A stretch of DNA of 64,000 nt from Cohnella lupini (GCF_003386205.1 NZ_QRDY01000003.1:416334-480333); one strand, 5' to 3'; shown: positions 30,924-39,791, counted from the stretch's first letter. Numbers and translations are program-made. The notes: generated by a model from the sequence alone, not told the origin.

Positions 30924-30934
30924 AACATATGTTC
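30923..30934. promoter_or_regulatory. LexA (SOS)-type box upstream of rarA
   Basis: GAACATATGTTC is a perfect palindrome matching the Gram-positive SOS core GAAC-N4-GTTC, with the centre ATAT fitting RNRY. It starts at the last base of the cotH stop codon and lies just upstream of the -35 of the rarA promoter. Confidence 0.6.
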
Positions 30935-30942
30935 CGATTCGC

Positions 30943-30971
30943 TTCCTGTCCATATCTCTTTCTGCTATGAT
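30943..30971 (+). promoter_or_regulatory. Promoter of rarA
   Basis: TTCCTG, 17 bp, TATGAT at 30966-30971, with the extended -10 TGC directly upstream. It lies 27 bp before the rarA start. Confidence 0.5.
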
Positions 30972-30998
30972 GGGAGGAAGAGAAAGGCGGGGTAAGGA

Positions 30999-32312
30999 AT
31001 GGATTTATTCAGCTTCCGCGAAGAAGCGGAGCCGCAAGCCCGATTGCTGGCCGATCGGATGCGTCCCGAGACGCTTGAGGATTATATCGGACAAGAGCAT
31101 CTCATCGGCCAAGGGAAATTGCTGAGGAGAGCGATCGAAGGGGACGTCGTATCGTCGATTCTGCTGTTCGGTCCTCCGGGCTGCGGCAAAACAACGTTGG
31201 CTCATATTATCTCCAAGCAGACCAAGGGAGACTTCGTTAGATTGAACGCCGTAGACGCTTCCGTGAAGGACGTTAGGGAGGTCATCGAGCAAGCGGAACG
31301 GAATAAGGGCATGTACGGACGTAAAACGATCCTGTTCCTTGACGAGGTACATCGTTTCAATAGCGCGAGACAAGACGCTCTTCTTCCCGCCGTCGAACGC
31401 GGGATTATCATATTTATCGGCGCAACGACGGAGAATCCGTTTCATTCCGTAAACGGAGCTTTGCTGTCCCGTTCCACGCTGTTCCGGCTGGAGCCGTTGA
31501 CGAAGGAGCATTCGTTGCTTGCGATACGCAGGGCGCTCTCCGATACCGTCAAAGGACTTGGATTCATGAAGCTGGTCGCGGAAGAGGACGCGCTGGAACA
31601 TATCGCTTCAATGGCTAACGGAGACATACGCCGGGCTTTAACGGCATTGGAGCTGGCGGCGGTGACGACGCCATCGGAGCTCGACGGTACCGTGCGATTA
31701 ACGATGGAGGTCGCAGAGGAATCCATACGCCAACCGACGGTTATTGCGGACGAGTCAACGCAATACGACGTTTTATCGGCTTTCCACAAGAGCGTGAGAG
31801 GCTCGAGCGATGCCGCGTTGTTCTGGTTCCTTTACGCGGTGGAGAAGCTTGGAATGGATCCGATGGTATTCCTGCGGCGATTAACCGTCGCTTGCAGCGA
31901 GGATATCGGTCTTGCCAACCCGCAGGCGATGGTACAAGCAGTAAGCGCAATGGAAGCCTATCATAGAATCGGCTGGCCGGAATCCAAGTATATCGTATCC
32001 CAAGCAATTCTATTCGCCGTGGAGAGCCCTAAGTCGAACGCGATCGCTGTCACGATAGGAAAGATCATGGAGTCGTTCGATTCGATCAAATCCGCCGAAG
32101 TGCCGATGCATCTTAGAGATGGCCATTATAGCGGAGCGAAGAAGCTTGGACATGTCGGATACCAATACCCGCACGATTTTCCGGGGCACTACGTAGAGCA
32201 GAATTATTTTCCGGACAAGCTGACAAGTAAGGTTTTCTACGAAGCGACGGAACAGGGAATGGAAGATAAAATTCGTCAGAATCAAGCGAAACGCAGAGCG
32301 AAACGAAAATGA
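30999..32312 (+). CDS. rarA: Replication-associated recombination protein A (MgsA/RarA)
   Basis: AAA+ ATPase of the RarA/WRNIP1 family acting at stalled replication forks. Walker A GPPGCGKT is at residues 58-65, Walker B is [11 protein letters not shown] near 108, and sensor 1 GATTENP near 136. The C-terminal tetramerisation domain has [11 protein letters not shown] near 294 and [19 protein letters not shown] near 385, both conserved. The 437 residues are standard. As in B. subtilis (yrvN after yrvM) it lies downstream of tcdA, here with cotH and a small gene inserted between them. Confidence 0.95.
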   Translation: MDLFSFREEAEPQARLLADRMRPETLEDYIGQEHLIGQGKLLRRAIEGDVVSSILLFGPPGCGKTTLAHIISKQTKGDFVRLNAVDASVKDVREVIEQAERNKGMYGRKTILFLDEVHRFNSARQDALLPAVERGIIIFIGATTENPFHSVNGALLSRSTLFRLEPLTKEHSLLAIRRALSDTVKGLGFMKLVAEEDALEHIASMANGDIRRALTALELAAVTTPSELDGTVRLTMEVAEESIRQPTVIADESTQYDVLSAFHKSVRGSSDAALFWFLYAVEKLGMDPMVFLRRLTVACSEDIGLANPQAMVQAVSAMEAYHRIGWPESKYIVSQAILFAVESPKSNAIAVTIGKIMESFDSIKSAEVPMHLRDGHYSGAKKLGHVGYQYPHDFPGHYVEQNYFPDKLTSKVFYEATEQGMEDKIRQNQAKRRAKRK

Positions 32313-32598
32313 TTTTTCCGTCATCATGATCAGCACAGGACGAACGAATCGGTTAACCGGCTAATGTACAATTAATCATCAATTCGGCTCAAATCGTTGG
32401 ATTCGGGAATATATAGCCTTTTCGTTCGAAAAATCGGCATAGGTGGCAGGCTCAAGCGAATAGAGATGGGTACTACGGCTGATTACGGGGTCATACGTCG
32501 TTTGACGGACGACCGCAAACCGTCTAAGCTATAGTAAAGCAATATGTCTATTTTATTATAATCGGTTTGTTATTGTTATTTTTCATAATATAAAGGAG
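32313..32598. other. Intergenic leader region without a recognised gene
   Basis: No convincing coding frame or known riboswitch consensus was seen. A weak promoter is possible at TTGACG (32502-32507) with TAAGCT 17 bp downstream, and a TATAAT lies at 32557-32562. CGGTTAACCG is a 10-bp palindrome near 32350. The last 80 bases are AT-rich. Confidence 0.4.
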
Positions 32599-32637
32599 GT
32601 GTACCTGCCCTCTCCAAACGGTGAGGTCAGGGAATAT

Positions 32638-33975
32638 TTGGACGGTGACCCCATACCATTAAGCGTGGACTTGGTCTTGATTTTCGCTCTGGTGTTTCTG
32701 AACGGCTTCTTCGTCGCCGCGGAATTCGCCATGGTGAAAGCGCGCGGTTCAAGAATCGATACTATGGTGCAAGAAGGACACAAGAAAGCGAAAGTCGCTT
32801 CTCATCTGATGGATCATCTTGATGCTTATTTGTCAGCTTGCCAGCTTGGAATTACGCTCACTTCTCTCGGTCTAGGATGGATCGGCGAGCCGACCATCGC
32901 CAGACTTCTCGAGCCGGCGTTTACGGCGATGAACTTGAGCGACAATCTGGTGCACCCGTTATCGTTTATCATCGGCTTTACTTTCATTACGATGATTCAT
33001 ATCGTGTTCGGGGAACTCGCTCCTAAATCTGTTGCCATTCGTAAAGCGGAGATGGTTACGTTATGGACGGCTACGCCGCTTATCTATTTCCGCAAGGTGA
33101 TGAGCCCTTTCATTTGGGTTCTTAACGGAATGGCTGGACTTGTCATGAAGCCGTTCGGAATCGACACCTCGGAAGTTTCCTCTTCGGCGCATACCGAGGA
33201 AGAGATAAGGATATTGGTGAAGGAGAGCCACAAGAGCGGGTTGATCGATAAGACCGAATTGACGCTAATGGATAACATTTTCGAATTCGCCGAAACGAAT
33301 GCCCGGGAAATTATGATCCCTAGAACGGAGATGAGCTGTTTATACGGCAATCTGTCGTTCGAGGAGAATAAGAGTATCGCCCTTCGCGAGATGCATACGA
33401 GGTATCCGGTTTGCGAGAAAGACAAGGACAACATTATCGGTTTCGTTCATATCAAGGATTTACTGAAAGTGCCCGACAATTCGATTCACGATATTCGGGA
33501 TCTGATGAGGCCGATGACGACAGTTCCCGAAAGCATGCCGATCAGTACGCTGCTTAAACTCATGCAGAAAAGAAAATCGCAAATCGCGATTCTGATCGAC
33601 GAGTACGGCGGAACCTCCGGATTGGTCACATTGGAGGATATCATGGAGGAAATCGTAGGAGAAATCCAGGATGAATTCGACGAAGAGCGGCCGGACGTGG
33701 AGAAGCGGGACGACAACACGTATTCGATCAACGGGATGATGCTAATAGAGGAAGTGAACAGCTTCTTCGGACTGGATATCTCCACCGACGATTACGACAC
33801 GATCGGGGGCTGGATATATTCCCAGATCGAGAATCCTCCTAAGAAAAATCAATACGTCGTCTCGGAAGAAGGCTTCAAATTCACGATCGAGGAAACGGAT
33901 CACCTGCGAATATCGAGGATAGCCGTGACCCGCTCGGACCATGAGAGCTGGGAAGCTCAAGCGGAAACGGGATAA
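32638..33975 (+). CDS. Hemolysin/CorC-family membrane protein (CNNM, CBS pair, CorC_HlyC)
   Basis: Integral membrane protein of the CNNM/CorC group, linked to magnesium or cobalt transport in relatives. An N-terminal CNNM domain with four helices (about residues 8-190) begins GFFVAAEFAMVKAR. Two CBS domains follow (about 205-330; REIMIPRTEM and LIDEYGGTSGLVTLEDI), then a CorC_HlyC domain to the end. The start is uncertain. A perfect AAGGAGGT ends where GTG 32599 begins, which is too close; CTG 32605 would be well spaced but unusual; TTG 32638 gives LDGDPIPL, like family N-termini. A strong terminator follows. Confidence 0.88.
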   Translation: MDGDPIPLSVDLVLIFALVFLNGFFVAAEFAMVKARGSRIDTMVQEGHKKAKVASHLMDHLDAYLSACQLGITLTSLGLGWIGEPTIARLLEPAFTAMNLSDNLVHPLSFIIGFTFITMIHIVFGELAPKSVAIRKAEMVTLWTATPLIYFRKVMSPFIWVLNGMAGLVMKPFGIDTSEVSSSAHTEEEIRILVKESHKSGLIDKTELTLMDNIFEFAETNAREIMIPRTEMSCLYGNLSFEENKSIALREMHTRYPVCEKDKDNIIGFVHIKDLLKVPDNSIHDIRDLMRPMTTVPESMPISTLLKLMQKRKSQIAILIDEYGGTSGLVTLEDIMEEIVGEIQDEFDEERPDVEKRDDNTYSINGMMLIEEVNSFFGLDISTDDYDTIGGWIYSQIENPPKKNQYVVSEEGFKFTIEETDHLRISRIAVTRSDHESWEAQAETG

Positions 33976-33994
33976 CGCTTATAAGTTCTTATAG

Positions 33995-34036
33995 AAAGCG
34001 CCAGATCGGGTTTATTCCCGATCCGGCGCTTTTTTG
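33995..34036 (+). terminator. Terminator after the CorC-family gene
   Basis: AAGCGCC-A-GATCGGG pairs with CCCGATC-C-GGCGCTT with a single internal mismatch, then TTTTT. Confidence 0.9.
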
Positions 34037-34076
34037 AAATTATAGAATTTTGAAAAATAACGGATTTGTAGATTTC

Positions 34077-34258
34077 AAATAGCGATGTTATTCAATGTAA
34101 TTTCAATGCGAATTCAAAATATAAGCTGGATAAGGATGTTTAATATCGCTATTGTTCTAAATTTATTGTATTCCTTCCGAAAATTCGATCAATAGCGATG
34201 TTCTTCATCCTACTTTGCCTCCAATATGGCTCATTATCTTGAATAACGATGATTACCA
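34077..34258. repeat. Four degenerate copies of an ATAGCGATGTT element
   Basis: Copies at 34077-34093 (AAATAGCGATGTTATTC), 34141-34157 (inverted, TAATATCGCTATTGTTC), 34190-34206 (CAATAGCGATGTTCTTC) and 34241-34257 (diverged, GAATAACGATGATTACC). They are spaced about 50-65 bp apart in a stretch much richer in A+T than the neighbouring genes. Too few and too diverged for a CRISPR. Origin and role unknown. Confidence 0.5.
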
Positions 34259-34512
34259 TCTTACTTACAACTTTTGCTACGCCACTTAATAGCAGATATT
34301 AAATTTTGGCATATCGCACATCGTCGCGCGTTTTCCTTCATAAGGCTACTATGAGTCAATTAGTACCGCCGGCACGCATTTATCCGGAATTGTACTGAAC
34401 AAGCGGGTACCTACGTAGCACAGCGTACCCTGCCGTCCTAAGGACGCATAGCCGTTTTACTTGGATTCAATTCTCCAGTGCTTTATAGGAATTTGTCGTA
34501 CCGGAGGCAAGA
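34259..34512. other. Intergenic region without a recognised gene
   Basis: No gene seen. It contains a GGGTAC/GTACCC inverted repeat with a 14-nt centre (near 34410-34435) and a GTCC/GGAC hairpin near 34435, neither followed by a T tract on the strand of the upstream transporter gene. Together with the preceding repeats it makes a 540-bp gene-free stretch, the longest in the window apart from the hisS leader. Confidence 0.4.
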
Positions 34513-35673
34513 TCAAACGCTGCCGCGGCGAAGATGGACGAGCAGGAAGCCTATGGCGCCGGCCAATGCGAACAAAGCTCCGACGCGGAATACGTATGCC
34601 AGTCCCAAGGCGTCGTACAGCCAACCGCCTAGCGTCCCCGCAATGAGCCCCGCCAAGCCGGACCAGACGACCGCGAATACGGCCTGGCTGGAGGATCTGT
34701 ATTCATCGGGAATCAAGCCCTGAAGACAACGTAACGCGGTAATGTAGAAGATAGCGAAGGTTACGGCATGCATCATCTGCAACGCTACCATCATCCAAGG
34801 CTCGTTGGCCAAACTAAGCAATCCCAGCCGTATAACATAGAAAAAGCTGGCTATGGCAAGAAGAGGCAGCTCCCGGAAACGGTGTCCGAACTTCGCGAGC
34901 AGGAAGAACATAGGAATCTCGCTCACGGCCGATGCCAGAGAAGCATAACCGATGACGGAGTCGCTCGCTCCGATTTCCCTCATGGCAATGGACAGGAATC
35001 CCTCGTTCATCCGATGACCCACGGATATAAACATGATCAACAGGAAGAACACAAGGGTTTCTCTCTTGCGCAATAGTCCCCACAAGCCGCTGAACTCGAA
35101 TTTTTTCAACGTCGCTTGGAAGTCCCCGATAAAAAGGGAGAAGATCATCGAGAAAATAATCGTACCCAATGCAAGTGCGATGGTCAGATCGGAGCCGTAT
35201 AATTTCAGTAAGTAACCGAACGCAACCGCGCTTAAGGCATATCCGAGAGAGCCGAACATGCGTATAGAGGGAAAAGTGCGCTTCATCTGATCGGCCGCCA
35301 GCAAGGATACGCTATCCAGCATGGAGTTGATCGGAGTTTGGAACAAATAAAATAACGCCATGATTCCGGCCATGATTCCGAATTCCTTCTGCGGTAACAG
35401 CAAAGCAAGAGCGAGAATCTGTACGCAGTAAAGGAGACTAAGAATGCGGCGAAGATTCTTGGTTCGGTCGCTGATGATGCCGACGGCGATATTGGATACG
35501 ATGGATAACAAGGGTCCGACGGAATAGATGGCTCCGATCTGCAGCTTGGTGAATCCCAAGCTTTCGAAATAGAGCGGGAAGTAAGCTACGAGCAGCACCA
35601 TGGTCGCGTAATTCGCGAACTGCATCGTTCGTAATAGAGTAAGTTGCCCTTTTAAAGCTCGGGATTGATCCAT
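34513..35673 (-). CDS. MFS transporter (MFS_1-like)
   Basis: Polytopic membrane protein with 12 predicted helices in 386 residues. The helix 2-3 loop carries the MFS signature GIISDRTKNLRR (near 67). It resembles the MFS_1-like/nucleoside-sugar permease branch, but the substrate cannot be assigned. ATG at 35673 was chosen: AGGAG lies 10 nt upstream and the protein then starts MDQSRALKGQL; the frame extends to 35745 with no SD and would overlap the upstream gene. It follows the MATE-like gene by 35 bp on the same strand. Confidence 0.8.
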   Translation of the reverse strand: MDQSRALKGQLTLLRTMQFANYATMVLLVAYFPLYFESLGFTKLQIGAIYSVGPLLSIVSNIAVGIISDRTKNLRRILSLLYCVQILALALLLPQKEFGIMAGIMALFYLFQTPINSMLDSVSLLAADQMKRTFPSIRMFGSLGYALSAVAFGYLLKLYGSDLTIALALGTIIFSMIFSLFIGDFQATLKKFEFSGLWGLLRKRETLVFFLLIMFISVGHRMNEGFLSIAMREIGASDSVIGYASLASAVSEIPMFFLLAKFGHRFRELPLLAIASFFYVIRLGLLSLANEPWMMVALQMMHAVTFAIFYITALRCLQGLIPDEYRSSSQAVFAVVWSGLAGLIAGTLGGWLYDALGLAYVFRVGALFALAGAIGFLLVHLRRGSV

Positions 35674-35708
35674 GCCGCAAATTCTCCTGTTCTTGAAGCC
35701 GGTCTGTA

Positions 35709-37007
35709 TTAAGCAGTCGAGCGATGATTGCGACGAAATAGCCAAGCGAGGAATACCAACTCCGCGATAATGCCGCCCGATTGCGACAGAGAACCTAGAA
35801 CTCCGTTCCAGCCGGGCAATAGCACGACCAGAACGACGATCAAGATCGCCGTAACTACGGCGTTGGCAACCTGGGAGCCGAACATAAGCTTAGTTTCTCC
35901 ATTGGCCATGACTATTCCGTTTAACGTATCCAGCCAAGGGAACACGAATACGAAAGGGAAGAAGCCGCGAAGCGCGTGGATGCACGCTTGGAGCAAATCT
36001 CCTTTGACTCCGAGGATATGAGAGAACATCCATGAACCGATCGGAGTAAATGCCATGAGCAGCAATAGCATCGGCGGGATGAAGCCTAACATAAGCGTGA
36101 ATTTACGTACGATTTCCGGATTGCTCTTAACGAACAACAGCGCGATTTGATGGAAATAGGTGAAGAAACCCAGTACCAAGTTCATTAAGCTCCCCGCGAC
36201 CGCGAACGATGCCACCGCCAGCGTACCTCTTTCGGTCGTTCCGAGCAGCGCGTTCAAGATCGGCAATAACCAGACCACGATAAGCGAGGAATAGAGCAAC
36301 GGATTATAGAATGCGGTTACCTGTTTAGGCTTGGAAACATCGCAATCCTCCGCTCTCTCGGGCATTTCCTTCAGCAACTTGCCCGATTCCCACCAACTGA
36401 TGGATGCTTCGATCATCATACCGAATACGAATATAACCGTGCCTTGGAGGGCGCTGTCTACGCCGATCCGCAAGAAGTACTGAGATAACAGGAACATGCC
36501 GCCTAATCGGAATATCATCGCGATCGTCAACCATCGAGTGCGCATTTTATAGATGATTACTCCTTGGTATAAGCACCGTATTCCGGAGAAAACGGAGAGG
36601 AACATTAAAGCGTAATAAGCATGGACCGCTTCGCGTTCGACGATCGGATCCGCCCCGTAAGCACCGCCGAATATCCAATGCCCGAGCGGAGTATAGGCAA
36701 CAAGCCCGCCGAAGACGAGGGCGGCTCCGAATACGTAGAAGCTGACTTGCCTTACGGCGCGGAAAGAGATGCGGTCCCTCACGAGAGCGGAGCAGGTTTG
36801 CCGGAAGAGCACGGCAGGTTTCTCCGTTACGACGAGCAAGCTCATCGCAAGGGCGTAACCTGCGAGAATGATCTCCGGATTGCTCGATCTGGCCAGCGTG
36901 CCGTTGATAATGACGTGGGAGAGATTGATCATTAATACGGATAGACCCATAGGAATGAAAAACAGGAAAAGCCGTCTCAGCGAGACCGGCTCGTTATCAG
37001 GCTTCAT
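35709..37007 (-). CDS. MATE/ANK-like multi-spanning transporter
   Basis: Membrane protein with about 12 helices and 432 residues, resembling the multi-antimicrobial extrusion (MATE-like) proteins of Paenibacillaceae within the MOP superfamily. Visible text includes LFLFFIPMGLSVLMINLSHVI at the N-terminus and a hydrophilic loop (EMPERAEDCDVSKPKQ, near 213-228) dividing two six-helix halves. Substrate unknown. AAGGAG precedes the ATG. Probably co-transcribed with the MFS gene downstream, but no shared function is evident. Confidence 0.7.
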   Translation of the reverse strand: MKPDNEPVSLRRLFLFFIPMGLSVLMINLSHVIINGTLARSSNPEIILAGYALAMSLLVVTEKPAVLFRQTCSALVRDRISFRAVRQVSFYVFGAALVFGGLVAYTPLGHWIFGGAYGADPIVEREAVHAYYALMFLSVFSGIRCLYQGVIIYKMRTRWLTIAMIFRLGGMFLLSQYFLRIGVDSALQGTVIFVFGMMIEASISWWESGKLLKEMPERAEDCDVSKPKQVTAFYNPLLYSSLIVVWLLPILNALLGTTERGTLAVASFAVAGSLMNLVLGFFTYFHQIALLFVKSNPEIVRKFTLMLGFIPPMLLLLMAFTPIGSWMFSHILGVKGDLLQACIHALRGFFPFVFVFPWLDTLNGIVMANGETKLMFGSQVANAVVTAILIVVLVVLLPGWNGVLGSLSQSGGIIAELVFLAWLFRRNHRSTA

Positions 37008-37190
37008 AAATAAGCTCCTTAAAAGCGATATGACTTGTGCCGTTCATTCGGATAGCTAGTATTATATCAGATATTCGACGGGAATCGGGGCAAGAATTGA
37101 GACAATAAAGCTGGATTTCAACGTTGCGAAATGATAAATTAAAGAATAATGCTTTTTGATAGGCACTAGATGAAAATCGGGTGAAAACGG

Positions 37191-37535
37191 ATGCGGGGAA
37201 ATAAAGGGTGGCTGGACAGCCAGTTCGAATATAGCGAGAGGCACGGAATATCGATTCCTTGCCTGGAAAGCGATTGGGAAGAACTGAGTCTTGAGCATCA
37301 GACCGCGATATTGGAAAAATGGGAAATGATTCGCGGAGGCATTCCGGATCATATCATGCGCTTCGAGGCCATGATCAGAGCGAAAACGCAGCAGTTGTTC
37401 GAGGAAGACGATTTTGTAAGATCCTGTCTTATAAACGGAGATATCGCCGATCTGGCAAGTCGAATCAATGACCTGAACATTTGGTTCCGCACCCAACAGG
37501 ATTTGGACGGCGACGCTAAGATGCATATCGGATAG
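37191..37535 (+). CDS. Hypothetical cytoplasmic protein upstream of the terpene synthase
   Basis: A 114-residue soluble, acidic, helix-rich protein without signal or membrane segment. Patterns such as SQFEYSERHGISIPCLESDWEEL and DLASRINDLNIWFR look like a globular alpha-helical protein, but I know no function. The gene lies 22 bp before the YtpB-like gene on the same strand, suggesting co-transcription. The SD is weak (no clear GGAGG before the ATG). Confidence 0.6.
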   Translation: MRGNKGWLDSQFEYSERHGISIPCLESDWEELSLEHQTAILEKWEMIRGGIPDHIMRFEAMIRAKTQQLFEEDDFVRSCLINGDIADLASRINDLNIWFRTQQDLDGDAKMHIG

Positions 37536-37557
37536 AGCAAAGCGGAGGACCACCGAC

Positions 37558-38637
37558 ATGAAGAGCCCGAACCTATTGGCAGGGCGGTCCCCACGCGGAC
37601 CGATCTCGCTGATGAGAAGAGTATACAAGTACATTTTGCCCGAGGTTCGAGCAGAATTGGGACGATGGCGAGCAAAGGCCAACGTTATTCCCGATCTTGA
37701 GCTGCGCAAGCAAGCTCTCGACAGCATGAATGCGAAGCAATTCCATTGCGAAGGCGGCGGAGTGTATGCGGCAGCTAACCTGGAACAGCGTCATGTTCTC
37801 ATTCCGTTGATTGTAGCGCTGCAGACGATAAGCGATTATTTGGACAATCTATGCGATCGGAGCACTTCGTTGGACGCGGAAGATTTCCGGCTGCTTCATC
37901 AAAGCATGATCGACGCGGTAACTCCTGAATTACCGATATCGAATTATTACGCTCTTCGAGAAGAGCAGGACGATGGCGGATATTTAGCGGCGCTTGTGGA
38001 GCAATGCAGGAATTCGATCGCCGAATTGCCTTCCTACCGCCATGTTAAGAATCACGTCGTCGAATTGGTGCGGCTTTATTCGGATTTACAGGTCTACAAG
38101 CATATTACCCATTCCAAGAGGGAATCGGAATTGCTTAATTGGTGGGCCCAATATTCGTCGAGATATCCTAACTTGAAATGGAACGAATTCGCGGCCGCTA
38201 CAGGGTCCACTTTGGGAATGTTCATGCTGTTTCTATCCGCAACGGACCCGTCATTGGATGCGGAGCAAGCGGACGCGATCAGAGCCCATTATTTTCCTTC
38301 CATATGCGGATTGCACATTCTGCTCGATTATTTAATCGACCAAGCGGAGGATGAGATCGGCGGGGATTTGAACTTCTGCAGCTACTACGACGATCAGAAT
38401 ACGCTTAATGAGCGAATGGGCCAAATGGTTCAAGCGGCCAGAAAATCCGCCGACGAGCTGCCGTTCGGACATTTTCACAGGATGATCGTGGAAGGCCTCG
38501 TTGCCTTATACTTATCCGATCCCAAAGTGCGGGATCAGTACGAAGTTCGCAGAACGGCTAAGCTTCTTATGAAGGGAAGCCCTTGGACGAGAGTGTTTTT
38601 CTGGTTGAATAGCCATTGGATAAGAAAAGCCATGTAA
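37558..38637 (+). CDS. ytpB: Tetraprenyl-beta-curcumene synthase-like protein (DUF2600/YtpB)
   Basis: Member of the YtpB family, which cyclises tetraprenyl (C35) diphosphate to tetraprenyl-beta-curcumene in B. subtilis, a step to sesquarterpenes of spores and membranes. The Asp-rich motif SDYLDNLCDR lies near residue 91-100, and LLDYLIDQAEDEIGGDLN near 258. YKHI and DLQVYKH are also typical. The 359 residues match YtpB. GGAGG is 11 nt upstream of the ATG. A squalene-hopene-type partner cyclase is not present in the window. Confidence 0.85.
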   Translation: MKSPNLLAGRSPRGPISLMRRVYKYILPEVRAELGRWRAKANVIPDLELRKQALDSMNAKQFHCEGGGVYAAANLEQRHVLIPLIVALQTISDYLDNLCDRSTSLDAEDFRLLHQSMIDAVTPELPISNYYALREEQDDGGYLAALVEQCRNSIAELPSYRHVKNHVVELVRLYSDLQVYKHITHSKRESELLNWWAQYSSRYPNLKWNEFAAATGSTLGMFMLFLSATDPSLDAEQADAIRAHYFPSICGLHILLDYLIDQAEDEIGGDLNFCSYYDDQNTLNERMGQMVQAARKSADELPFGHFHRMIVEGLVALYLSDPKVRDQYEVRRTAKLLMKGSPWTRVFFWLNSHWIRKAM

Positions 38638-38674
38638 CTCGTAATCGTATTGAGACATTTAGGAGGAAACGGAA

Positions 38675-39643
38675 ATGACTGCAGTTAAAAAAATAGCGGT
38701 TTTGACAAGCGGCGGGGATTCGCAAGGGATGAACGCTGCCGTAAGAGCCGTCGTAAGAAGCGCTTTATTTCGCGGGCTAGAAGTATTCGGAGTTCAACGC
38801 GGATATCAAGGATTGTTGAATCAAGACCTTAGGCCGATGGATCTGCGCAGCGTCGGAGATATCATCCAACGCGGAGGAACCATTCTACAAACGGCTCGAT
38901 GCAAAGAATTTATGACGCCCGAAGGCCAGCAACGCGGAGCGGAGGTACTGCGGGAACAGGGTATCGACGGTTTGGTCGTCATCGGCGGAGACGGTTCTTA
39001 CCAAGGAGCTAACAAGCTAAGCAAGCTAGGAATCAAGACGATGGGTTTGCCGGGGACGATCGATAACGATATTCCGTTTACCGACTTCACGATCGGATTC
39101 GATACGGCGGTCAGCATCGTCGTAGACGCGATCAATAAGCTTCGCGATACGATGACCTCCCACGAGAGATCCTCCGTCGTCGAGGTCATGGGGCGCCATT
39201 GCGGAGACATCGCGCTTTATGCAGGCTTGGCTAGCGGCGCGGAGGCGATTCTCGTTCCGGAAGTGCCCTTCGATATTAAAGATATCTCTCTTAGAATGCG
39301 CGATAACTTCCAGAAGGGCAAACGCCATGGCATCGTTGTCGTAGCCGAAGGAGTTTGTTCCGGAGAGGAAGTCGCCAGGAACATCACGGAATACAGCGGC
39401 ATCGAGCCGCGGGTCACCGTTCTGGGACATATTCAACGCGGAGGCGCTCCGACCCACAATGATCGCATCTTGGCCAGCCAGCTTGCAGACTATGCCGTTC
39501 AACGGCTGCAGGAAGGCGATTCGGGCAAGGGGATCGGAATCGTCAAAGGCGAATTCGTCGCTACCGATATCGATAAAGTGGTGACCACGAAAAAATCGTT
39601 CAATCTGGATCTATACAATCTCGCGCTTAGGCTTGCGCAATAA
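38675..39643 (+). CDS. pfkA: ATP-dependent 6-phosphofructokinase
   Basis: Phosphorylates fructose 6-phosphate in glycolysis. The 322-residue length fits the bacterial PfkA family. Motifs: TSGGDSQGMNAAVR (near residue 11), IGGDGSYQGA (near 100), GTIDNDIPFTD with the catalytic Asp (near 125), EVMGRHCGDIA (near 165), and GHIQRGGAPTHNDR (near 248). The usual Pro of GGDSPGMN is Gln here. It stands alone, not beside pykA or accA as the main pfkA normally is, so it may be a second paralogue. AGGAGG precedes the ATG. Confidence 0.9.
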   Translation: MTAVKKIAVLTSGGDSQGMNAAVRAVVRSALFRGLEVFGVQRGYQGLLNQDLRPMDLRSVGDIIQRGGTILQTARCKEFMTPEGQQRGAEVLREQGIDGLVVIGGDGSYQGANKLSKLGIKTMGLPGTIDNDIPFTDFTIGFDTAVSIVVDAINKLRDTMTSHERSSVVEVMGRHCGDIALYAGLASGAEAILVPEVPFDIKDISLRMRDNFQKGKRHGIVVVAEGVCSGEEVARNITEYSGIEPRVTVLGHIQRGGAPTHNDRILASQLADYAVQRLQEGDSGKGIGIVKGEFVATDIDKVVTTKKSFNLDLYNLALRLAQ

Positions 39644-39653
39644 TAGAACGGAC

Positions 39654-39700
39654 AAAGGGACTGCTAAGGAGGACCGATCGGTCCTCCTTACAGTCCCTTT
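39654..39700. terminator. Very large hairpin after pfkA
   Basis: AAAGGGACTG pairs with CAGTCCCTTT, enclosing the perfect palindrome TAAGGAGGACCGA/TCGGTCCTCCTTA with one bulged C: about 23 bp. It is followed by GGCATTCTTG, not a clean T run, so termination relies on the closing TTT of the stem. Confidence 0.6.
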
Positions 39701-39731
39701 GGCATTCTTGCATCGAAAAAACAAAATTACT

Positions 39732-39774
39732 TTGACATTTCTTGCCTTATGATACTAACATGTATATAAAGTAT
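39732..39774 (+). promoter_or_regulatory. Promoter with a dyad upstream of the FMN reductase gene
   Basis: A perfect TTGACA at 39732-39737 lies about 55 bp before the gene, with TACTAA 15 bp downstream as a poor -10. An inverted repeat ATACT (39752-39756)...AGTAT (39770-39774) straddles the region and may bind a regulator. Which one is unknown. Confidence 0.4.
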
Positions 39775-39791
39775 AACAAAGGCGGAATGTT

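Noticed and set aside
32400..32600. Riboswitch (M-box or yybP-ykoY type) before the CorC-family gene
   Set aside because: Such leaders would suit a metal transporter gene, but none of the conserved core sequences was found, only a weak promoter-like pair.
34077..34258. CRISPR array
   Set aside because: Only four short, diverged copies, one inverted, with uneven spacing and no cas genes nearby.
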